Source: Rhodobiaceae bacterium
GTDB lineage: Bacteria; Pseudomonadota; Alphaproteobacteria; RS24
Direction: 5' to 3'
Assembly (NCBI GenBank): GCA_002683515.1
Contig: NYTN01000014.1
Span: 10,131-15,165 of the forward strand
Length of the DNA: 5,035 nt
Within the stretch, counting starts at the first letter, position 1; every line of letters begins with the position of its first letter. Under the pieces are notes generated by a model. The model made no database searches. It was not told where the DNA came from and was given only the letters and a program-made list of their open reading frames with translations. Shown here in pieces: positions 1 to 4,973 of this stretch. Made by a program: the position numbers and the translations under genes.

Positions 1-2
1 CT

Positions 3-1169
3 TTTGCTGAAAGCTTTGAAGCGGCTGACACGGGTACAGCTGTTGGGCGTAATTCAGAATCAGTAGCACCAGCGCCTGTTGAAACATCTGTCGCCGAAGC
101 GCCTGCGCCGTCAGCGCCGGCGATTAGTAATACGAGTTTCGACAATTTGAATATTAGTCCGAAAGCACGGGAACTGGCAATTGAGTTACAAGTTGACGCC
201 ACTCAGATAAGCGGCTCGGGCCGAAATGGACGCATCACCTATCAAGATGTGCATCAAGATTCGCGGCCTGATGCGGGAGTTGATCTGGGCGGGCCCCTGC
301 CCCTTCCAGCTGATGACGAGTCAATTTTTGCATCACCGCTAGCTAAAAGGCTTGCCGCCATGAACGGTATTGACCTTAAAGGTGTCACGGGATCGGGTGC
401 ACGTGGGCGGATTCGTAAAGAAGACGTTTTTGCATTGCTACCGGATGCCGGCGCTAGACCCCAAGCATCACTTGCTCAAAACGCTGATAACATACCGCAA
501 ATTGTTGAGATGGATAAAATTCGTAAGGTTATCGCCAAGCGTTTGACTGAAGCGAAATCAACAATACCGCATTTCTATATTCGTAGTGATTTTGATGTTG
601 AGGACCTTCTAGAATTCCGCCGTATCGGTAATAAGGTGCTGAGCACCAAAGCGTCTCTAAACGATTATCTGATTAAGGCTGTCGGTCGGGCGCTCGTTGA
701 GCATCCCGATGTCAATGTGCAAGTACATGACGATAAAATTCATTATTACCCGCATGCCAACGTCGGGGTTGCAATTGCAGCGAAGTCCGGCCTCATAACA
801 CCTGTCGTCAAAAACGTTGACCTCATGGATATCAGTGATATTTCACGAGCGTCGACTCAGCTTATTAAGAAAGCAAATACTGGCAAACTTAGTTTTGCTG
901 ATTTGGAGGGTGGTACATTGACCATTTCCAATCTGGGTATGATGGGTGTTGATCAATTCGATGCGATTATCAATCCGCCTCAAGGGTCTATCCTGGCGAT
1001 TGGAGGCATTAGCCGTGTGATGACAGAAATGGAAGATGGTTCCGGCGAATTCCGCAGCAAGCTGTCAGTTGCCATGTCTTGCGATCACCGTGCGATTGAT
1101 GGTGCCGCTGGTGCAAAGTTCATGGCGACTTTAAAGTCAATGGTTGAAGACCCAGAACAGTTTTTCTAA
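3..1169 (+). CDS. 2-oxo acid dehydrogenase complex E2 (dihydrolipoamide acyltransferase), 5'-truncated by window edge
   Basis: This is the E2 core subunit, which moves an acyl group from a lipoyl arm to CoA in a cytoplasmic pyruvate-dehydrogenase-type complex. The frame is open to the left edge, giving 388 visible residues. In-frame TTG at 147 has no Shine-Dalgarno and lies inside a conserved domain, so it is not the start. Visible order, numbered from base 3: a Pro/Ala-rich linker (about 22-45); a first peripheral-subunit-binding domain (51-83, from ISPKAREL to GRITYQDV); a linker; a second such domain (110-142, from FASPLAKRLA to GRIRKEDV); then the catalytic domain (about 169-388). That domain has the active-site DHRAIDG motif, with His at codon 1086-1088 and Asp four residues later. 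The lipoyl domain must lie upstream. The NPPQGSILAIGG segment resembles pyruvate-type E2s, but acetoin or another 2-oxo acid is possible. E1 genes would be expected upstream; no E3 gene follows. Confidence 0.93.
   Translation, partial: FAESFEAADTGTAVGRNSESVAPAPVETSVAEAPAPSAPAISNTSFDNLNISPKARELAIELQVDATQISGSGRNGRITYQDVHQDSRPDAGVDLGGPLPLPADDESIFASPLAKRLAAMNGIDLKGVTGSGARGRIRKEDVFALLPDAGARPQASLAQNADNIPQIVEMDKIRKVIAKRLTEAKSTIPHFYIRSDFDVEDLLEFRRIGNKVLSTKASLNDYLIKAVGRALVEHPDVNVQVHDDKIHYYPHANVGVAIAAKSGLITPVVKNVDLMDISDISRASTQLIKKANTGKLSFADLEGGTLTISNLGMMGVDQFDAIINPPQGSILAIGGISRVMTEMEDGSGEFRSKLSVAMSCDHRAIDGAAGAKFMATLKSMVEDPEQFF
153..251 (+). other. First peripheral-subunit-binding (E3/E1-binding) domain of E2
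   Basis: The translated segment begins ISPKARELAIEL and ends SGRNGRITYQDV. It follows the family pattern: S/P-x-A-R-x-L-A, then a short loop, then GSGxxGRI and x-x-D-V. It sits directly after the Pro/Ala-rich linker, which is the usual place for this domain. In known complexes this small helical domain holds the E3 dihydrolipoamide dehydrogenase or E1. Confidence 0.8.
330..428 (+). other. Second peripheral-subunit-binding domain of E2
   Basis: The segment begins FASPLAKRLAAM and ends GARGRIRKEDV. It is a closer match to the family consensus than the first copy: SPLAKRLA, GIDL, then GSGARGRI and KEDV. It is separated from the first copy by an acidic, proline-containing linker of about 26 residues, and from the catalytic domain by another linker. 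Most bacterial E2 proteins carry a single copy. Confidence 0.85.
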
Positions 1170-1193
1170 GGAGTTATTACTTGCTTGGTCGTT

Positions 1194-1592
1194 TTAGGCA
1201 GAGTTCGCTTTAGCTATGGCATTTACTTGGTCATGGTTAAAGTAAAATGGCTTAATCATGCATAGCTTATCCCCTCGGAAAACATACATTTCCATCATTT
1301 CTACGACCTCATCTGACCCCGCAGGGTGAAGTTCAACCTCGCAACAGACGGAATTTTCACCAAGCATCAAATTAGACTGTTTGACCTCAGAAATCTTCAA
1401 CATAGGCATAATTTTAGTATAGAGGTTTTGAAGAGCTTTTTTGCCGGTATATCTGCCGGCAAATGGAAGACTATCTGACTCAATAATCACGATATCATCT
1501 GTCATCATGGCTTCAAGTTCTTCGAAGTTTCCTTGGCGGGCATATTCAAAAAAGATGTTCACTAAATTAATTAAGTCAGGCTTGTCGGACAT
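1194..1592 (-). CDS. SnoaL/NTF2-like domain protein
   Basis: A complete 132-residue protein of the NTF2-like alpha+beta barrel superfamily, which includes SnoaL polyketide cyclases, ketosteroid isomerases and limonene epoxide hydrolase. The family pattern is visible: an N-terminal helix pair (INLVNIFFEYARQGNFEELEAMM, about 8-30), a strand with DDIVIIE (32-38), the hallmark PFAGRYTGKKAL (43-54), then strands ending in the MYVFRGDKL and IKPFYFNHD segments (102-121). It has no signal peptide and should be a soluble cytoplasmic protein. The ATG has an excellent Shine-Dalgarno, GGAGGTGA, with GGAGG seven bases upstream. It faces away from the ABM gene across a shared control region and runs tail to tail into E2 with a 24-base gap. 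Function within this fold cannot be fixed from sequence: isomerase, hydrolase, cyclase and plain ligand binding are all possible. Confidence 0.85.
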   Translation of the reverse strand: MSDKPDLINLVNIFFEYARQGNFEELEAMMTDDIVIIESDSLPFAGRYTGKKALQNLYTKIMPMLKISEVKQSNLMLGENSVCCEVELHPAGSDEVVEMMEMYVFRGDKLCMIKPFYFNHDQVNAIAKANSA

Positions 1593-1596
1593 AATT

Positions 1597-1604
1597 TCAC
1601 CTCC
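1597..1604 (-). promoter_or_regulatory. Strong ribosome binding site of the SnoaL-like gene
   Basis: On the minus strand this reads GGAGGTGA, an extended match to the anti-Shine-Dalgarno, with seven bases between GGAGG and the ATG at 1592. It fixes the start of the SnoaL-like gene and suggests efficient translation. Confidence 0.8.
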
Positions 1605-1616
1605 ATTTATCTTATA

Positions 1617-1646
1617 TTGAGCATGGAAAATTAGTCCGGATATAAA
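1617..1646 (+). promoter_or_regulatory. Candidate sigma-70 promoter for the ABM-MDR transcript
   Basis: TTGAGC at 1617-1622 (four of six to TTGACA) and TATAAA at 1641-1646 (five of six to TATAAT) are separated by 18 bases. A transcript would begin near 1651-1655 and carry a leader of about 90 bases before the ATG at 1743. This is the best promoter-like pair in the divergent region. On the minus strand, TTGGGG (1656-1651) and TAATTT (1633-1628) with a 17-base spacer form a weaker candidate for the SnoaL-like gene; the two would overlap. Confidence 0.45.
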
Positions 1647-1671
1647 TACTCCCCAAAAAGCTAGTGGTTTG

Positions 1672-1687
1672 AGGTCAGGTCAGGGTC
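1672..1687 (+). repeat. Short tandem repeat AGGTC-AGGTC-AGGGTC in the divergent control region
   Basis: Three head-to-tail copies of AGGTC, the last with an extra G, occupy 16 bases between the divergent SnoaL-like and ABM genes. Their position just downstream of the candidate plus-strand promoter fits a regulator site, but no regulator gene is in the window and the unit is short enough to arise by chance. Confidence 0.4.
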
Positions 1688-1702
1688 TCTTATGAGTTTA
1701 CG

Positions 1703-1721
1703 ACCTGCAAAAACAGCAGGT
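1703..1721. promoter_or_regulatory. Perfect dyad ACCTGC-N7-GCAGGT, candidate operator or mRNA hairpin
   Basis: Two perfect six-base arms (1703-1708 and 1716-1721) flank the seven-base spacer AAAAACA. The dyad contains T-N11-A (T1706, A1718), the generic signature of LysR-type regulator sites. It could also fold as a hairpin in the leader, ten bases before the ABM gene's Shine-Dalgarno. The arm at 1702-1707 can alternatively pair with CAGGTC at 1676-1681. No regulator is encoded in the window, so operator and RNA-structure readings are both open. Confidence 0.4.
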
Positions 1722-1730
1722 ATCATATTT

Positions 1731-1736
1731 GGGGGA
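1731..1736 (+). promoter_or_regulatory. Ribosome binding site that fixes the ABM gene start at 1743
   Basis: GGGGGA lies six bases before the ATG at 1743. The upstream in-frame ATG at 1692 has no such site at proper spacing; the nearest, GAGG, is 17 bases away. The leader segment CCCCAAA (1651-1657) is complementary to TTTGGGG (1728-1734), which overlaps this site. Confidence 0.65.
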
Positions 1737-1742
1737 ATTGAT

Positions 1743-2051
1743 ATGATTTTTGTAGCCGGAACAATGACAATGAATCCTGAAATCATTGATGATTTTAAAG
1801 CTGAAGTTGCCGCTATGGTAGACAGAGTGCGCGCCGAGGATGGATGCATGCATTACTCCTTACTGGTAGAGGATGCGGATAAAGGGCTTGTGAATGTCCT
1901 TGAAAAATGGCGTGATGATGAGGCATTGCTAGTTCATTTTGAACAGCCATGGATTATGGCATTCTTCGAAAAATTCTTTCCGCATATGTTGGATACATCT
2001 GTCAAAGTTTTCGATATTTCAGGCGAGCGTCCACTTCCTGGATCTGAGTAA
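1743..2051 (+). CDS. Antibiotic biosynthesis monooxygenase (ABM) domain protein, YgiN-like
   Basis: A complete 102-residue single-domain protein of the dimeric alpha+beta-barrel ABM family, which includes the quinol monooxygenase YgiN and cofactor-free aromatic polyketide oxygenases. Family landmarks in order: an N-terminal strand MIFVAGTMTM (1-10), a helix, EDGCMHYSLLVED (32-44), a strand ending in VLEKWRDDEALLVHFEQP (52-69), and a C-terminal strand VKVFDIS (87-93). The ATG at 1743 is preferred over the in-frame ATG at 1692 because it has GGGGGA at six bases and the fold begins there; the extra 17 codons would be untypical and contain the dyad. The 35-base gap to the MDR gene downstream indicates cotranscription. 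Members oxygenate quinols or phenolic rings, or act in detoxification of reactive carbonyls; the substrate here is unknown. Confidence 0.85.
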   Translation: MIFVAGTMTMNPEIIDDFKAEVAAMVDRVRAEDGCMHYSLLVEDADKGLVNVLEKWRDDEALLVHFEQPWIMAFFEKFFPHMLDTSVKVFDISGERPLPGSE

Positions 2052-2086
2052 AGTTCAAAACCTAGAATAAAAATTGGAGATATGCT

Positions 2087-3094
2087 GTGGTTGAAAATCT
2101 CACCAATCGCTTCTGGAAATTTATCAAACGGCCCGAAGGTAACGCCTTTGATGAAGCGTTCACGCTAGAGGAGACGCCGCTTACAACTCCAGTTGATGGT
2201 CAAGTTGTGGTTAAAAATCAGTACCTTTCTCTTGATGCAGGAACTCGTATGTGGATTACCGGACGGGAAGATGGCTACCAACCTCCGCTTGATTTAAATA
2301 TCCCTATGGTGGGGTTGGGTGTCGGGGAAGTAATAGCTTCATCTGACCCGAACTTTGAAGAAGGCGATTTAGTGCGCGGCTTTGGACAATGGGCTGAATA
2401 CTCTGTGGTCACGGCGGAAATCTCCGGCCTGATGAAATTAAATAAATCTATCGACGATATTCGTCAGCATCTCGGCGTACTTGGTTTTACAGGTTGGACT
2501 GGGATGTGGGGTATTACAGAAACCGGCGAAGCCAAAGCCGGTGAAAATGTGTTGGTATCTGCCGCAGGTGGCGCCGCCGGCATGGTGGCCTGTCAGATTG
2601 CCAGAAATCTTGGATGTAATGTTTACGGTACGGCAGGCGGTGCAGATAAATGTGCTTTCTTGGAAAAAGAATTTGGCATTACTGCCATTGATTATAAATC
2701 TGAAAATGTTGAGGAGCGTCTGGCAAAGATTGAAGGTGGCATTGATGTCTACTTTGATAATATCGGTGGTCCGCAAATTGACGCGGTTTTGCCAAACATG
2801 GCAAATTATGGACGGATTGCGATTAGTGGCCTCATTGCGGAATATTCTGGCCAACCAACACAACCTGCTAGATTTGATCAGATTTTGATGAAGCGCCTGA
2901 CGGTTAAGGGTTTCTTCTCACCAGATTTTGCCGATCAGGGTGCGCGCTTAACTGAGGCCCTTATGGAACAATATGTTGCCGGCAAGCTTGACATGCCATT
3001 TGATGTTACGGATGGGTTGGATAATATGCTGAAGGCTTATACGAAGCTGTTTACCGGAGGCAATATTGGCAAGACGCTGGTTAAACTTTTTTAA
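2087..3094 (+). CDS. NADP-dependent zinc-free medium-chain reductase (CurA / prostaglandin reductase branch), copy 1
   Basis: A complete 335-residue enzyme of the MDR superfamily, on the leukotriene B4 dehydrogenase/CurA side, which reduces conjugated C=C bonds of enones with NADPH. It has an N-terminal GroES-like domain (1-125, with VGLGVGEVIASSDPNFEEGD at 75-94), then a Rossmann domain with the glycine-rich SAAGGAAGMVACQIA (158-172). AGGADKC (183-189) and AIDYK (200-204) supply the Lys188 and Tyr203 that in the family contact the NADP 2'-phosphate. FDNIGG (223-228) and SGLI (247-250) follow. The cysteine and histidine zinc ligands of alcohol dehydrogenases are absent. The start is GTG at 2087: GGAGA ends six bases before it, whereas the ATG at 2082 is in another frame and one base from the site. 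It follows the ABM gene by 35 bases. Its stop codon lies in a strong hairpin. Confidence 0.9.
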   Translation: MVENLTNRFWKFIKRPEGNAFDEAFTLEETPLTTPVDGQVVVKNQYLSLDAGTRMWITGREDGYQPPLDLNIPMVGLGVGEVIASSDPNFEEGDLVRGFGQWAEYSVVTAEISGLMKLNKSIDDIRQHLGVLGFTGWTGMWGITETGEAKAGENVLVSAAGGAAGMVACQIARNLGCNVYGTAGGADKCAFLEKEFGITAIDYKSENVEERLAKIEGGIDVYFDNIGGPQIDAVLPNMANYGRIAISGLIAEYSGQPTQPARFDQILMKRLTVKGFFSPDFADQGARLTEALMEQYVAGKLDMPFDVTDGLDNMLKAYTKLFTGGNIGKTLVKLF

Positions 3095-3104
3095 AGTTTA
3101 GCCA
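3078..3104. terminator. Stem-loop spanning the stop codon of MDR copy 1, possible terminator between convergent genes
   Basis: A 12-pair stem (3078-3089 with 3093-3104) contains one G-T pair and a TTT loop. The inner part is TAAACTTT / AAAGTTTA and the outer part TGG / CCA. The TAA stop (3092-3094) sits in loop and stem. No T-run follows on either strand, so it is not a canonical intrinsic terminator. Its position in the 28-base gap between convergent genes still suits a transcript end or a 3' stabilising structure for both. Confidence 0.45.
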
Positions 3105-3121
3105 AGCTCGAGCCCCCAGAG

Positions 3122-3137
3122 GTTACATCGCTGTAAC
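3122..3137. repeat. Perfect inverted repeat over the SDR stop codon
   Basis: GTTACA (3122-3127) and TGTAAC (3132-3137) are perfect complements around a four-base loop. On the minus strand the SDR stop TAA (3125-3123) lies in the 3' arm. There is no T-tract after it. It may act with the larger stem-loop at 3078-3104 to separate the converging transcripts. Confidence 0.4.
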
Positions 3138-3887
3138 GCCACCATCCACAACAAGCTCTGAGCCGGTGATGTATTTTCCCTGATCACTCGCCAGAAACAG
3201 TGCACAATTCGCGATATCTTCAGGATCACCCAATCGACCCATTGGAATAGCTTGCACAAACATATCCCAGTTCTCGGCATTTTCCTGTTTTGCGCCAGCG
3301 AGTAAATTTGTATCGATTAAGCCGGGGTGAATGGAGTTCACACGAATATTTTCTTTTGCGGTTTCCATAGCGACAGTTTTTGTCATCAGCCTTACCCCAG
3401 CTTTAGCTGCACTATAGGCCACATTACCGGGGATACCGACAATGCCGGAGATGGAGGACATATTGATAATATTCCCACCATTACCGGTTTCGCGCATCAT
3501 CGCGACGGCTCTTTTGGTGCCATAAAAAACGCTATGCATATTTGTATCCATTACACGTAGATATTCTTCCGATGTCGCCGAATCAATTGTGCCGAGTTGA
3601 GAAATGCCGGCATTATTAACAAGAATATCGAGCTGACCTTTTTGCTCTTTGATTGCTGCGAAAACATTATCCCAATCTTTTTCATCCGTGACATTATGTT
3701 TCAGCGCAGCACCCTGCCCGCCATTATTTTTAATAACATCAAGTGACGCGATACATCCATTTTCGTCAATATCGGTGAGAAATACAAAAGCGCCTTCTGA
3801 TGCAAATTTATCTGCAATGGCACTCCCTAGCCCTGGGCGGGATGCACCGCCAGTAACCAAAGCTACTTTGTTTTCGAGTTGGTTCAT
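3123..3887 (-). CDS. Short-chain dehydrogenase/reductase (SDR), classical type, probably NAD-dependent
   Basis: A complete 254-residue classical SDR, which oxidises an alcohol or reduces a ketone in the cytoplasm. The cofactor motif TGGASRPGLG (12-21) is followed by Asp39 at the end of strand 2 (VFLTDID), which usually selects NAD(H). NNAG is at 91-94, and the catalytic set is Asn116, Ser145, Tyr158 and Lys162 (YSAAK). The HPG segment (187-189) and C-terminal VVDGG (246-250) are typical. Start: two ATGs occur, at 3893 and 3887. GGGAG (3899-3895) leaves one base before the first but seven before the second, so 3887 is chosen; the alternative adds only Met-Lys. It lies 35 bases downstream of MDR copy 2 on the same strand, so the two are probably cotranscribed. 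The substrate is unknown; the family includes cyclic-alcohol and hydroxysteroid dehydrogenases as well as 3-oxoacyl reductases. Confidence 0.9.
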   Translation of the reverse strand: MNQLENKVALVTGGASRPGLGSAIADKFASEGAFVFLTDIDENGCIASLDVIKNNGGQGAALKHNVTDEKDWDNVFAAIKEQKGQLDILVNNAGISQLGTIDSATSEEYLRVMDTNMHSVFYGTKRAVAMMRETGNGGNIINMSSISGIVGIPGNVAYSAAKAGVRLMTKTVAMETAKENIRVNSIHPGLIDTNLLAGAKQENAENWDMFVQAIPMGRLGDPEDIANCALFLASDQGKYITGSELVVDGGVTAM

Positions 3888-3922
3888 TTTCATCTCCCAT
3901 TTTTCCCTAAAATTAATTTCAA

Positions 3923-4933
3923 TCAGATTTTTAAAATCTGCTTCCCAGTATTTAATCCCTTATATAGGCGGTTAAGTGTTTCTGGCGCCGCTTCGAACCC
4001 GGACTGACAATCCTCCTGCCATGTTAATTTGTCGTCTTTAATCAGTTGCATCATGCGTTTTCGGATAGCCGGAAATTCACTTGTGTAATCAAGGACAATA
4101 AACCCTGCCATCGTTGCACGACGGAAAATTAAATTAAAATAATTTTGTGGACCGGCGGGCATGTCGCCGGTTTCATAACGGCTTATACCACCACACACAA
4201 CGACACGCGCATTAGTAGCAATATTTCCCAGCATATCATCTAGAACTTTGCCTCCGACATTGTCATAGACGATATTTGCACCTTTTGGGGCAAACTCCCG
4301 CAAGCGTTCTTTGACGTTTTCGTTTTTATAATCAATGGCGGCGTCAAAACCTGCTTCATTCTGAAGCCAGGCACATTTTTCAGCACCGCCAGCAATGCCA
4401 ATTACACGGCACTGCATCAGTTTTGCCAGTTGACCAACAATCGATCCGGTTGCGCCTGCGGCGCCGGACACAACAATTGTGTCTCCGGCGACAGGCATAC
4501 CAATTTTGAACAAGCCACACCAGGCAGTCATTCCTGTCAGACCTAAAACAGAAAGGCTGGCTGTTGGCGCCAGTTCTGTCTCGACAGCATCAAAACCTTT
4601 GCCGTCCGTAATAAAATGTTCAGTCCAGCCGGTCATGCCAGTCCAAAGACTGCCAACAGGCATATCGGGATTGTTGCTTTCTATAACCTCACCGATACCC
4701 GTGCCGCGCATGATATCGCCGATTTGCATAGGCGCGACATAATCAGCAACATTTTCCATCCAACCCTTTTGAGCGGGATCAAAACCGAGCCAAAGCGTTT
4801 TTAGCAGAGCTTCACCTGCGCCGGGTTGGGGTTGGTCAATATCCACCAATTTGAAGTCGCTGTCTTCAAGGGGGCGCCCTCTAGGATGGGCGGTTATTTG
4901 CCAACATCTGGTCATGAATGGATTACCTGACAT
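3923..4933 (-). CDS. NADP-dependent zinc-free medium-chain reductase (CurA-like), copy 2
   Basis: A complete protein of up to 336 residues in the same MDR branch as the gene at 2087-3094, but closer to the CurA/YncB type. Features in order: WQITAHPRGRP (11-21), GTGIGEVIESNNPD (77-90), VLGLTGMTAW (129-138), the nucleotide-binding SGAAGATGSIVGQLAK (156-171), AGGAEKC (181-187, Lys186), AIDYKNENV (199-207, Tyr202), YDNVGG (223-228), GPQNYF (261-266) and GFIVLDY (277-283). Zinc ligands are absent. Enzymes of this branch reduce enone double bonds with NADPH. Start: the ATG at 4933 gives an N-terminal length similar to known CurA proteins but has no Shine-Dalgarno. The ATG at 4915 has a weak AGG ten bases upstream and would give 330 residues, so the choice is unsettled. 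It leads the transcript that continues into the SDR gene. Its stop codon lies in an inverted repeat. Confidence 0.9.
   Translation of the reverse strand: MSGNPFMTRCWQITAHPRGRPLEDSDFKLVDIDQPQPGAGEALLKTLWLGFDPAQKGWMENVADYVAPMQIGDIMRGTGIGEVIESNNPDMPVGSLWTGMTGWTEHFITDGKGFDAVETELAPTASLSVLGLTGMTAWCGLFKIGMPVAGDTIVVSGAAGATGSIVGQLAKLMQCRVIGIAGGAEKCAWLQNEAGFDAAIDYKNENVKERLREFAPKGANIVYDNVGGKVLDDMLGNIATNARVVVCGGISRYETGDMPAGPQNYFNLIFRRATMAGFIVLDYTSEFPAIRKRMMQLIKDDKLTWQEDCQSGFEAAPETLNRLYKGLNTGKQILKI
3924..3940. repeat. Inverted repeat at the stop codon of MDR copy 2
   Basis: CAGATTTT (3924-3931) and AAAATCTG (3933-3940) are complementary around a single base. Realistically this is a six-pair stem with loop TTTAA. 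It covers the last codons and the first two bases of the stop on the minus strand. It lies inside the 35-base gap region of the MDR-SDR pair, so it is not expected to end transcription; an RNA-processing or stability role is possible. Confidence 0.4.
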
Positions 4934-4942
4934 GTTATATTC

Positions 4943-4973
4943 ATTATTTTCATAGCAATAGCATAGCTGCCAA
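4943..4973 (-). promoter_or_regulatory. Weak candidate promoter upstream of MDR copy 2
   Basis: On the minus strand, TTGGCA (4973-4968, five of six to TTGACA) is followed after 19 bases by AATAAT (4948-4943, five of six). The spacer is longer than ideal. A start near 4937 would leave the ATG at 4933 almost leaderless and favour the ATG at 4915. The spacer holds three close copies of GCTAT. This is a suggestion only; the rest of 4974-5035 shows nothing I can assign. Confidence 0.25.

Noticed and set aside
147..149. TTG as start codon of the E2 gene
   Set aside because: There is no Shine-Dalgarno, it falls at the edge of a binding domain, and the same frame is open upstream with a typical Pro/Ala-rich E2 linker.
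1692..1742. 17-codon N-terminal extension of the ABM protein from ATG 1692
   Set aside because: No correctly spaced ribosome binding site, family members begin at about the strand MIFVAG, and the stretch contains the dyad and repeats.
1661..1849. 62-codon minus-strand frame over the ABM leader and 5' end
   Set aside because: It overlaps the conserved ABM coding region and the control elements, and the product has no recognisable features.
2438..2863. 141-codon open frame on the minus strand inside MDR copy 1
   Set aside because: It is antisense to a clearly conserved reductase, shows no family features or ribosome binding site, and is explained by the codon pattern of the real gene.
2481..2888. 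135-codon open frame on the plus strand inside MDR copy 1
   Set aside because: It is an alternative frame of the conserved reductase, with a hydrophobic and compositionally odd product and no homology signal.
3111..3118. Palindrome GCTCGAGC between the convergent genes
   Set aside because: An isolated eight-base palindrome with no loop; it is a chance restriction-site-like sequence and not needed to explain the gap.
3649..3975. 108-codon plus-strand frame across the SDR start and the end of MDR copy 2
   Set aside because: It runs antisense through two conserved genes and their intergenic gap, with no recognisable domain.
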